A stretch of DNA of 38,953 nucleotides from Desulfuromonas sp. (GTDB taxonomy: Bacteria; Desulfobacterota; Desulfuromonadia; Desulfuromonadales; Geopsychrobacteraceae), in contig PKUG01000198.1 of assembly GCA_002869665.1 (NCBI GenBank), positions 1 through 38,953 on the forward strand, written 5' to 3'. Positions 15,109 to 22,279 of the stretch are shown piece by piece. Position numbers and translations under genes: made by a program. How positions within the stretch are numbered: the stretch's first letter is position 1; each line of letters opens with the position of its first letter. The notes beneath the pieces are model-generated. The model had not been told where the DNA came from, made no database searches, and worked only from the letters and a program-made list of their open reading frames with translations.

Positions 15109-16089
15109 TCAGGCTTTGCCGGCGCTGCCGAGCACGGTCTCGTTCTTGTGCTTGATCAGCTTGACCAGTTCGTTGCGCGCTTCACCCAAATATTTCCGCG
15201 GATCGAATTCACCTGCGTTATGCGCCAGGTATTCACGCACCTTGGCCGTGACCGCCAGGCGGCCGTCGGAATCGATATTGATCTTGCAGACGGCGCTGGC
15301 CGCGGCTTTGCGCAGCTGGTCTTCGGGAACCCCGACGGCGCCGTCCATTTTGCCGCCATATTGATTGATCAGGGCGACATATTCGGGGACGACGCTCGAT
15401 GCGCCATGCAGGACGATCGGGAAGCCGGGGATGCGTTTCTCGATCTCTTCGAGGATATCGAAACGCAGTGGCGGGACCTCTTCCCCTTCCTTGAGTTTGA
15501 ACTTGAACGCACCGTGGCTGGTACCGATGGAGATCGCCAGAGAGTCGACCCCCGTCTTCTGGACAAAATCCTCCACCTCTTCCGGCTGCGTATAAGTTGA
15601 ATGCTCCGCCTCAACTTCGTCCTCGATCCCGGCCAGCACCCCCAACTCCCCTTCGACGGTGACGTCATGGGCATGGGCGTATTCGACCACCTGGCGGGTC
15701 AGGGCGATATTCTCGTCGTAGGGCAGATGGGAACCGTCGATCATGACCGAGGAAAAGCCGGAATCGATACAGCTTTTGCACAGCTCGAAGGAGTCGCCGT
15801 GATCGAGGTGCAGGACAATCGGAATGTTGCTCCCCATCTCACGGGCCATCTGCACCGCACCGGCGGCCATGAAGCGCAACATCGTCTCGTTGGCATAGTT
15901 CCGGGCCCCCTTGCTGACCTGGATGATCACCGGGGAGCTGGTTTCGGCGCAGGCGGTGACGATCGCCTGCAGCTGTTCGAGGTTATTGAAATTGTACGCG
16001 GGAATCGCATATCCGCCGGCGACCGCCTTGCTGAAGATCTCACGCGAATTCACCAGGCCGAGTTCCTTATAGCTGACGACTTCACCCAT
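15109..16089 (-). CDS. fba: Class II fructose-bisphosphate aldolase
   Basis: Zinc enzyme of glycolysis and gluconeogenesis splitting or forming fructose-1,6-bisphosphate. 326 residues. IPAYNFNNLEQLQAI lies at the N-terminus, then IVLHLDHGDS with catalytic D96 and zinc ligand H97. VEGELGVLAGIEDEV, SIGTSHGAFKF and VLHGASSVVPE (a zinc histidine in HGASS) complete the pattern. The start is preceded by GGAGG at 8 nt. It is divergent from the GAPDH gene, so the two may share control through the dyad at 16142-16155. Confidence 0.95.
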   Translation of the reverse strand: MGEVVSYKELGLVNSREIFSKAVAGGYAIPAYNFNNLEQLQAIVTACAETSSPVIIQVSKGARNYANETMLRFMAAGAVQMAREMGSNIPIVLHLDHGDSFELCKSCIDSGFSSVMIDGSHLPYDENIALTRQVVEYAHAHDVTVEGELGVLAGIEDEVEAEHSTYTQPEEVEDFVQKTGVDSLAISIGTSHGAFKFKLKEGEEVPPLRFDILEEIEKRIPGFPIVLHGASSVVPEYVALINQYGGKMDGAVGVPEDQLRKAAASAVCKINIDSDGRLAVTAKVREYLAHNAGEFDPRKYLGEARNELVKLIKHKNETVLGSAGKA

Positions 16090-16136
16090 CGTTGTATCCT
16101 CCGTCCGTATCTGAAGAGTTTTCGGTAAAAATCGGC

Positions 16137-16165
16137 ATCGTTGAACGATTGTTCAGTTTTATCAA
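16137..16165 (-). promoter_or_regulatory. Candidate fba promoter with embedded operator dyad
   Basis: On the minus strand, TTGATA (16160-16165), a 17-bp spacer and AACGAT (16137-16142). The spacer contains a perfect dyad TGAAC-N4-GTTCA (16142-16155). A protein bound there would sit between -35 and -10, the usual position of a repressor site. Confidence 0.45.
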
Positions 16166-16249
16166 TCTGCCCCCGACTTGTCCAGCGACTGCGGCGAAAA
16201 AGGTTAATTTGCAGGCCTTCATCAGGAGCGTTTTAGGGGGAATTGAGAG

Positions 16250-16278
16250 TTGCATTAGGCGCAGAGTTCCATTAGTAT
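16250..16278 (+). promoter_or_regulatory. Candidate promoter for the GAPDH gene
   Basis: TTGCAT (16250-16255), a 17-bp spacer and TAGTAT (16273-16278). The leader to the ATG at 16376 would be about 90 nt. Confidence 0.45.
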
Positions 16279-16375
16279 ACGCAGGCTTTGAAAACAGAAA
16301 AATGTTTGAAAAAACAGTCTGATTCAATACATGTTTGACGGCTTGAAATTTCAATGACGAAAGGGTTGATGGGTT

Positions 16376-17818
16376 ATGATCGACGAAAAAACCGGAACAT
16401 ATTTCAAAGACTGGAAAGAGCGTGAGGAAACAGCCGAGGCAATGATCCCATTGATCGGCAAACTCTACCGCGACCACGAGGTGATCTGTACTGTTTTCGA
16501 CCGCTCGCTGGTCAATCAGTCGATCATCGACATCCTGCGGGCTCACCGCTTTGCCCGCCAGATCATCAACAAAGAGATCTGGGTCAAAGACACCTACCAG
16601 TTCCTTCTGGCCATGATGGAGATGGACCTCGCCCCCGGCAAAGTCGATCTGGCCAAAATGGCTCTCCGCTTCCAGGAGCAGGGGGGGACCGACGTCAAGG
16701 CTTTCGTTGCTGAACAACTCAAGGAACTGAATACCGGTAAAAGCCACCAGTTGAGCGAACCGCGCGATGTCGTCCTCTACGGCTTCGGCCGCATCGGCCG
16801 TCTGCTCGCCCGCATCCTGATCGAGCAGGCCGGTGGCGGCAACAAGCTGCGCCTGCGTGCGGCGGTTGTCCGCAAAGGGAGTGATGACGATCTGGTCAAG
16901 CGTGCCAGCCTGCTGCGCCGCGATTCGGTCCACGGCCACTTCAACGGCACGATCAAGGTCGACGAGGAGCAGAACGCCATCATCGCCAACGGCAACATGA
17001 TCCGCATCATCTACGCCAACGCCCCGGAAGAGATCGATTACACCGAGTACGGTATCGATAATGCCATCGTCATCGACAACACCGGCAAGTGGCGCGATCG
17101 TGAAGGGCTGGGCAAGCATCTCAAGGCCAAGGGCACCTCGCATGTTCTGCTCACCGCCCCCGGCAAAGGGGATATCCTGAACATCGTCTACGGCGTCAAC
17201 GACGAGCTGCTCGACAGCGGCGACACGATCCTCTCCGCGGCCAGCTGTACGACCAATGCCATCGTCCCCGTGCTCAAGGCGGTCAATGACAAGTTCGGCA
17301 TTCTCGGCGGCCATATCGAGACTTGCCACAGCTACACCAACGACCAGAACCTGATCGACAACTACCACAAGAAAGAGCGCCGTGGTCGCAGTGCCCCGCT
17401 CAACATGGTCATCACCGAAACCGGCGCGGCCAAGGCGGTCGCCAAATGTCTGCCCGAACTGGCCGGCAAACTGACCGGCAACGCCATCCGCGTACCGACC
17501 CCGAACGTCTCCCTGGCGATCCTCAACCTGTCGCTCGGCACGGAAGTGACTAAAGAGGGGCTGAACGAGTACCTGCGCAGCATGTCTCTCGATTCACCGC
17601 TGCAGGACCAGATCGACTACACCAACTCCCCCGAGGTGGTCTCGACCGACATCGTCGGCTCCCGCTATGCCGGGGTTGTCGATTCCCTGGCGACGATCAC
17701 CCAGGGCGACCGCTGTGTCCTCTACGTCTGGTACGACAACGAATACGGTTACAGCTACCAGGTCGTCGGCATCGTCGAAAAAATTGCCGGCATGATGCTG
17801 GAACACTGGCCGAAGTAA
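16376..17818 (+). CDS. Long-form glyceraldehyde-3-phosphate dehydrogenase
   Basis: 480 residues against about 335 for classical GapA. Residues 1-128 are an extra helical N-terminal domain. The Rossmann motif is YGFGRIGR (135-142), the catalytic cysteine is C291 in SAASCTTNAIVP, and HSYTNDQNLID and RRGRSAPLNMV follow. This long subtype is known in Pseudomonas and other proteobacteria. Its preferred direction and cofactor cannot be read from sequence; a gluconeogenic role is possible. Upstream spacing shows only a weak AGGG ribosome site. It is divergent from fba, its pathway neighbour, and a strong terminator follows. Confidence 0.9.
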   Translation: MIDEKTGTYFKDWKEREETAEAMIPLIGKLYRDHEVICTVFDRSLVNQSIIDILRAHRFARQIINKEIWVKDTYQFLLAMMEMDLAPGKVDLAKMALRFQEQGGTDVKAFVAEQLKELNTGKSHQLSEPRDVVLYGFGRIGRLLARILIEQAGGGNKLRLRAAVVRKGSDDDLVKRASLLRRDSVHGHFNGTIKVDEEQNAIIANGNMIRIIYANAPEEIDYTEYGIDNAIVIDNTGKWRDREGLGKHLKAKGTSHVLLTAPGKGDILNIVYGVNDELLDSGDTILSAASCTTNAIVPVLKAVNDKFGILGGHIETCHSYTNDQNLIDNYHKKERRGRSAPLNMVITETGAAKAVAKCLPELAGKLTGNAIRVPTPNVSLAILNLSLGTEVTKEGLNEYLRSMSLDSPLQDQIDYTNSPEVVSTDIVGSRYAGVVDSLATITQGDRCVLYVWYDNEYGYSYQVVGIVEKIAGMMLEHWPK

Positions 17819-17830
17819 ACAGAGAACAAA

Positions 17831-17860
17831 ACGGGCTGCCGCAAATGGCAGCCCGTTTCT
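17831..17860 (+). terminator. Rho-independent terminator after GAPDH
   Basis: ACGGGCTGCC-GCAAAT-GGCAGCCCGT (17831-17856) followed by TTCT, 12 bp past the stop codon. Confidence 0.85.
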
Positions 17861-18150
17861 CATCCCTGCCCCCACCAATCGCCAAAAGCTGACTCCATAA
17901 GACACCAATTCACCGGCTCACAATCTGGTTATTTCACAATATTCAGATGGGAAATAACAAACAATTGACACGCCCCCACCCTCTTAGCATTTTCCTTCAG
18001 CAACCTTGAATAAAAATAATTTTCCCGTTTTCCGATTATTCTTGGTTGGTTATGATTTTTTTTCAAATAGCATTGGCTGACCCCACCAGACTGGCACGCA
18101 TCTCGCTGAACGCTGGCAGTATATCTTTGTATTTAATTGAGGTGGGAAAA
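17861..18150. other. A+T-rich intergenic region before the hemerythrin-like gene
   Basis: About 290 bp with no convincing gene. It holds a TTGACA at 17965 without a good -10, and a sigma-54-like site at 18092-18107. I see no RNA gene or repeat here. Confidence 0.5.
18092..18107 (+). promoter_or_regulatory. Candidate sigma-54 promoter
   Basis: TGGCACG-N4-TCGCT, with the GG (18093-18094) and GC (18105-18106) exactly 10 bp apart as at -24/-12. Only the TTGC element is imperfect (TCGC). Transcription would start near 18118, giving a short leader to the ATG at 18151. An activator site was not identified. Confidence 0.45.
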
Positions 18151-18522
18151 ATGAAAGGAAACAACTCTGCTGCGCACAGAGATGAGCTGGAACAGCTGGT
18201 CTGCGCTGAGGCAAACGTCAAAGAGAAACTGGAACAATTCCGTTCCGGCAGCCAAACCCGCGAAATGCTGGAAGCGCTCCTGGAGACGATTTCCAGGCAG
18301 TTCGAAATCGAAGAGCAGATCATGGAAAGAATCGGGCTGTCACTGACGCCGATTCATCGCAACGAACATCGCAAACTGATCAACGAGATCGCCCAACTCG
18401 AAGGGAACTGGAAAGAGAGCCTGATCACTGACGATGTCTATATCAAGTCGATCAACTACAAGCTCTCGTTTCACGATCACTATTTCGACAAAACCCAACG
18501 CCTGCTGCTGGCCGGGCGTTAA
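18151..18522 (+). CDS. Hemerythrin-like protein with an altered iron site
   Basis: 123 residues. The C-terminal ligand set is intact in spacing: E54 in QFEIEEQIM, H69 and H73 in IHRNEH, H108 and D113 in FHDHYFD. The histidine expected four residues before the glutamate (HFxxEE) is Q50, and the usual first-helix histidine is not in its normal place; H9 is the only candidate. It may therefore bind iron differently or sense rather than carry oxygen. The start at 18151 follows GAGGTGG. A longer frame back to 18046 would lie over the sigma-54-like site and is not supported. Confidence 0.75.
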   Translation: MKGNNSAAHRDELEQLVCAEANVKEKLEQFRSGSQTREMLEALLETISRQFEIEEQIMERIGLSLTPIHRNEHRKLINEIAQLEGNWKESLITDDVYIKSINYKLSFHDHYFDKTQRLLLAGR

Positions 18523-18549
18523 CCCCGGAGCGGCTGGGGAGCAAATAAA

Positions 18550-18579
18550 AAAAAGCCGTCCCAAAAGGGACGGCTTTTT
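18550..18579. terminator. Bidirectional terminator between the hemerythrin-like gene and rpsU
   Basis: GCCGTCCC-AAAA-GGGACGGC (18555-18574) with A-run before and TTTTT after. It works on paper for both the plus-strand hemerythrin-like gene and the minus-strand rpsU. Confidence 0.92.
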
Positions 18580-18601
18580 CTGTGACTACGATGCGGAGGG
18601 A

Positions 18602-18799
18602 TTAGCTGAAACGCTTCATGGCGCGCATCTTCTTGCGCAGGCGGCGCTGAGCTTCTTTCTCTTTACGCTTCCGCTTGATGCTCGGCTTTTCGTAAAACTT
18701 GCGTTGCTTCATTTCACGGAAGAGGCCTTCCTGCTGCAGCTTGCGCTTGAGAACTTTAATCGCCTTTTCAACGTTGCCGTCGATGACAGTGATTTCCAC
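18602..18799 (-). CDS. rpsU: 30S ribosomal protein S21
   Basis: 65 residues, very basic: ITVIDGNVEKAIKVLKRKLQ, then FREMKQRKFYEKPSIKRKRK and a C-terminal arginine/lysine-rich tail. Small-subunit protein near the anti-Shine-Dalgarno end of 16S rRNA. It starts with GTG at 18799; an upstream GGGGTGAT is the only ribosome-site-like segment. A strong terminator follows. It is a monocistronic-looking gene beside an rRNA-methyltransferase-like gene, both read on the minus strand. Confidence 0.96.
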   Translation of the reverse strand: MEITVIDGNVEKAIKVLKRKLQQEGLFREMKQRKFYEKPSIKRKRKEKEAQRRLRKKMRAMKRFS

Positions 18800-18890
18800 G
18801 AACGATCACCCCGCTTTCTTAGTAAAATCTGCACCGGGCCAGCCCGGCGGAAAGGCTTTATACCGCCGGAACTTACGCAAGTCAAGCATT

Positions 18891-20018
18891 TTACCGTGAA
18901 AGGCCGGGAGGACGTTTCCGCAGCAAGGCGACATCGAGACCACCGTTGGAAAAACGCAGCTCCGGTTGAAAGTGCTGCCCCAGCAGAGCGGACAGAGCCC
19001 CTTCGGGACAGACGATCCCGGCACCCCAACCGGAGAAACGCTGGACACAGACCTGCTGAAGGTCATGATACAAGGCCTCAAGCGTAGCATTTTTACCCAG
19101 ACGTTCACCGTATGGGGGGTTGCAGATCAACAGTCCGGTGTCGCCCTGCGGGGTTAAGCTCTGCATCTCACGACACTCGAAACGAATCAGGTTTTCGAGA
19201 CCAAGCTGCCCGGCATTGTCACATGCTGCGGCCAGCGCTTTGGGGTTGCTGTCGACCGCAAGAATCGGCTGTTCAAGCTCGGCGCGTTCATGCTGTTCAG
19301 CCTCGCGCAACAGCTGGTTCCAGAGTCCCGGACGGTACTTCGGCCAGTCCATGAAAGCAAAAACACGGTTCCGCCCCGGCGCCCGGCGCATGGCGATCAG
19401 TGCAGCTTCGATGGCAAAGGTTCCGGAACCGGTCATCAGATCGATCAGCGGCCGGGAGCCGTCATAACCGCAGGCCAACAGGCAGGCGGCAGCCAGATTC
19501 TCGCGCAACGGGGCGTGGGCAACCGCCTGGCGGTAGCCACGGCGATGAAGGTGCGCACCGCTGCTGTCGATGGAGACCTGGCAACGATCGTCCTGCATAC
19601 GCAGGAAGATGGTTTGCCCTTCCGCAGCTTCGTTGCTCGGTTCACCCAGGGCTTTGGAAATTGCAGCCAGGCAGGTTTCGGCCAACCGGCCCGTGTGAAT
19701 CAGTCGCGATGCAGCAGACGACACCCGGATTCGGCAGGAACCTCCGGGTTTGACATAACGCCCCCACGGCAAACGAGCCAGGCGCTGGAAGAGGGTCGGA
19801 AAATCGCGGGCTGCAACCTCACCGAAACGCACCAGGACCCGGCTGGCGCAACGCAGGTGGAGGTTGGCCAGGTAAAGTTCGCGCAATCCGCCGGCAAATT
19901 TGACTCCACCGCGAACGCGCCCCTGCGGTTCGAGCCCGACCGCGATAAGTTCAGCGGCACAGATGGATTCGAACCCCGGCGGGGTGACAACGAAAAACTG
20001 CTCTGTTCGCTTGACCAA
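18891..20018 (-). CDS. THUMP-domain class I RNA methyltransferase (RlmL N-half-like)
   Basis: 375 residues. The N-terminal part reads FFVVTPPGFESICAAELIAVG and carries the THUMP RNA-binding domain (about 55-165). The methyltransferase domain shows the SAM loop IDLMTGSGTFAIEAALIA, the acidic motif ILAVDSNPKAL and the catalytic LICNPPYGERLG. This matches the N-terminal guanine-N2 methyltransferase half of RlmL (23S rRNA m2G2445) or the RlmL/Trm14-like group; the precise target is inferred. The start is a TTG at 20018 with GGGAGG 5 nt upstream. Confidence 0.88.
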   Translation of the reverse strand: MVKRTEQFFVVTPPGFESICAAELIAVGLEPQGRVRGGVKFAGGLRELYLANLHLRCASRVLVRFGEVAARDFPTLFQRLARLPWGRYVKPGGSCRIRVSSAASRLIHTGRLAETCLAAISKALGEPSNEAAEGQTIFLRMQDDRCQVSIDSSGAHLHRRGYRQAVAHAPLRENLAAACLLACGYDGSRPLIDLMTGSGTFAIEAALIAMRRAPGRNRVFAFMDWPKYRPGLWNQLLREAEQHERAELEQPILAVDSNPKALAAACDNAGQLGLENLIRFECREMQSLTPQGDTGLLICNPPYGERLGKNATLEALYHDLQQVCVQRFSGWGAGIVCPEGALSALLGQHFQPELRFSNGGLDVALLRKRPPGLSR

Positions 20019-20117
20019 GTGTTCCTCCCAAAGCGGACCCCGACTGGGTCACGAACACGGAAAAATTCAACAACGAGTGGAGAACAAAGGATTTTTTCGG
20101 AAAATGCAAGTATAAGT

Positions 20118-20146
20118 TTGTCCTCAATGTAAAAAAATTATAAGAT
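20118..20146 (+). promoter_or_regulatory. Candidate promoter for the PilZ gene
   Basis: TTGTCC (20118-20123), a 17-bp spacer that is A-rich, and TAAGAT (20141-20146), about 39 bp before the PilZ ATG. Confidence 0.45.
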
Positions 20147-20184
20147 GTTGCGGTATTTTTTCTCAGCTTTACGGACGCTCTCAT

Positions 20185-20880
20185 ATGAACTTTCAACGCT
20201 ACTTTCGCTCTGACCAGCAGGTCGTTCTCCAGGTAACCAATCCTGCCGACCAGAATGGCCGCACCGAACTGATGACCGCTTATGTCGTCTCTTCCAACAA
20301 CGGCATCCTCGTCGTCTCCCTCCCCTACGGAGAGAACGCCCTCGATAAATACCCCTTCAACGAGGAAATGATTTTTGAGATAACCACCAACGCGCTCGGC
20401 ATGGGTCTGCGCGCTCACGGTACCTTCAGTCAAAAAATCAGCGGCCGACGCTTCGCCATCAAACTGCGCCCCGATCTGCAGATGTTTCAGCGCCGTCAGA
20501 GTCCGCGCATTGACTGCCAGCTCGGCATCCGCTTCAGCCGCGCGTCCAACACCCTTCAGGCGATGCGGGAAATCTGGGAGAAAAACGTCAAGCTCCTCAG
20601 TTCTCCCGAAGCCGCACCCATGCTCGATGGCTTCAAGCCGGCCAAGATCAACCTCAGCCCCGAGGGGATTCGTCTGACCATCAAACCTCCGGCGGTGACC
20701 GGGGAACTCTGTCTGGTTCTGATCGATCTTGGTGATGGAAAACAGCCGGTCTGCGTCATCGCCGAGATCATATGGTCTGCCGGCAAGGATGAGAGCTCTA
20801 TTGTCGCCGGCATGCGCTTCATCAACATCCTTCAGGAAGATCAACAGCGCATCGACAAGTACATCAAAGACAAGAAATAG
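20185..20880 (+). CDS. PilZ-domain cyclic-di-GMP receptor (YcgR-like layout)
   Basis: 231 residues. The N-terminal beta-rich part (about 1-95) resembles the YcgR-N/flagellar-brake domain. The PilZ domain has both c-di-GMP motifs: R104-x3-R108 (RRQSPR) and N156-x-S-x2-G161 (NLSPEG). An insert of about 35 residues separates the two motifs (TLQAMREIWEKNVKLLSSPE), longer than usual. It probably couples c-di-GMP to motility or envelope output; the partner is unknown. The start MNFQRYF at 20185 has a weak ribosome site. It is followed after 65 bp by the RdgC-like gene. Confidence 0.85.
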   Translation: MNFQRYFRSDQQVVLQVTNPADQNGRTELMTAYVVSSNNGILVVSLPYGENALDKYPFNEEMIFEITTNALGMGLRAHGTFSQKISGRRFAIKLRPDLQMFQRRQSPRIDCQLGIRFSRASNTLQAMREIWEKNVKLLSSPEAAPMLDGFKPAKINLSPEGIRLTIKPPAVTGELCLVLIDLGDGKQPVCVIAEIIWSAGKDESSIVAGMRFINILQEDQQRIDKYIKDKK

Positions 20881-20945
20881 TCGTTCAGCTCTTGCGGCCG
20901 TCGCCGCATCAATTCCATCCGCCAGCCTCGCTCCAGGAGTCACGC

Positions 20946-22112
20946 ATGGGCTTTTTGTCCCCATCATCAAGTATTTGTTATTTCCAGGTCACCGGGACTC
21001 TGGACCAGCAAGCGAAGTTTACCGACCTGCCGCAGAAGCTCGCAGCTGAAGGGTTCCGCTCCATCGAACGTTCGCCAGATGAGCTCTCCGTCGGCTGGGT
21101 GGAAGCAACGGACTACGACTCCAGCAGCTTTATTTCACCGACCCAGTGCTGGCGCGACCAGAACTTCTGTTTCACCCTGCGCCAGGACAAACGCAGGGTA
21201 CCGGCCGCCCTGCTCAAGCGGGAAATCTCACAACTGTGTGACAAGTTTCTGGCTGAGAATCCCGGCCTCAAATTCGTGCCCAAGGCGGAAAAAGAACAGA
21301 TTCGCGATCGCGCGCGCAGCCAGTTGCTGGTGCGTACCCTGCCGGCCCCTTCTTTTTACGATGTCGTCTGGGATACCGAGCGCCAGTTGCTCAGGTTCTG
21401 CTCCCTGGGGCGCAACATGATCGACACCTTCCAGGGGCTGTTTCACCAGACGTTCCCCGGTTTGCGCCTGCAACTGCGTCACCCCATGGCCCGTGCCGTC
21501 GGTGTCACCCCCGAGCCGCTTCAGGAACGGCTCAAACAAGCCGACCGGGCGCTGACCGACAGCATCCTTGAACAGCTCGAGGCCAACCGCTGGCTCGGCT
21601 TCGACTTCCTCCAGTGGCTGCTCTATCGCACCCTCAATTCTGATTCGCGCTATCAGGTCACCACTCCGGGACCGCTGCTCGAAAGGCAACCCTTCACCGC
21701 TTTCCTCGATGACCGCCTCGTCCTCCTCGGTGGCGGACAGGAGGGGCGCCAGAAGATCGTTGTTGCCGGCCCCCAGGACCACTACCTCGAAGTCCGCTCG
21801 GCCCTGTGTCAGGGGAAACAGATCGAAGAAGCCACACTGCACCTGCAGCAGGATGAAGAGAACAGCTGGAAGTTGACGCTCAAAGGGGACAGCTTTCAGT
21901 TCGGCGGCTACCGCACGCCGATGATCCGTACGGAAAACGACCCGGAAGACGACCGCCAGGCGGAGCTCGAAGCGGCGTTCTTCACCAAGCTCGGTGCGGT
22001 GGAAGAAGGGGAGCAGATGTTCGACAGCCTGCTGCGCGATTTTCTCGAACTGCGCCTCAGCGACCAGTGGCGCACGACCCAGACCGACATCGAGCAGTGG
22101 CTTGAAAGTTAA
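20946..22112 (+). CDS. rdgC: RdgC-family recombination-associated protein
   Basis: 388 residues, longer than the 303-residue E. coli RdgC. It shows the family trend of segments: SVGWVEA, NFCFTLRQDKRRVPAALLKRE, KAEKEQIRDRARSQLLVRTLP and VVWDTERQLLRFCS. RdgC forms a DNA-binding ring that limits RecA action and is linked to replication-fork handling. The assignment rests on spacing of these segments, not a search. The start at 20946 (MGFLSPSSS) follows AGGAG at 6 nt. It lies in a plus-strand series between the PilZ and SpoIIE genes, with no evident functional link. Confidence 0.72.
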   Translation: MGFLSPSSSICYFQVTGTLDQQAKFTDLPQKLAAEGFRSIERSPDELSVGWVEATDYDSSSFISPTQCWRDQNFCFTLRQDKRRVPAALLKREISQLCDKFLAENPGLKFVPKAEKEQIRDRARSQLLVRTLPAPSFYDVVWDTERQLLRFCSLGRNMIDTFQGLFHQTFPGLRLQLRHPMARAVGVTPEPLQERLKQADRALTDSILEQLEANRWLGFDFLQWLLYRTLNSDSRYQVTTPGPLLERQPFTAFLDDRLVLLGGGQEGRQKIVVAGPQDHYLEVRSALCQGKQIEEATLHLQQDEENSWKLTLKGDSFQFGGYRTPMIRTENDPEDDRQAELEAAFFTKLGAVEEGEQMFDSLLRDFLELRLSDQWRTTQTDIEQWLES

Positions 22113-22166
22113 ACAGGACTCAACGTTTACAAGCCATCCAAACCGGCGTAGACTTTTCAGATAGCA

Positions 22167-22184
22167 CCCGGCACACGTGCCGGG
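22167..22184. terminator. Hairpin after the RdgC-like gene
   Basis: CCCGGCAC (22167-22174) and GTGCCGGG (22177-22184) form a tight stem with almost no loop. No T-run follows. Possible weak terminator or operator. Confidence 0.35.
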
Positions 22185-22279
22185 ATCAGAGGAAAAGATT
22201 TTCACGGCGCCTATTCAACCGGCACGTGAAGCGCCGGGTCCCGTTTCCTCGTCATCATCAACCAACCGGTGAGGTCTGA

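Noticed and set aside
16142-16155. SOS (LexA) box
   Set aside because: TGAAC-N4-GTTCA resembles the Gram-positive LexA site, but the flanking genes are glycolytic and LexA sites in Geobacter-type bacteria differ. Kept only as an unassigned operator.
16082-17368. Open frame of about 428 codons on the minus strand over the GAPDH gene
   Set aside because: Antisense to a clear GAPDH; no domain recognised and no ribosome site.
18046-18150. N-terminal extension of the hemerythrin-like protein
   Set aside because: It has no family support and overlaps the sigma-54-like promoter; the ATG at 18151 has a good ribosome site.
19958-19985. tRNA T-arm-like sequence (GGGGTTCGAATCC on the minus strand)
   Set aside because: It codes for PPGFES in the THUMP methyltransferase gene; no acceptor or anticodon arm is present around it.
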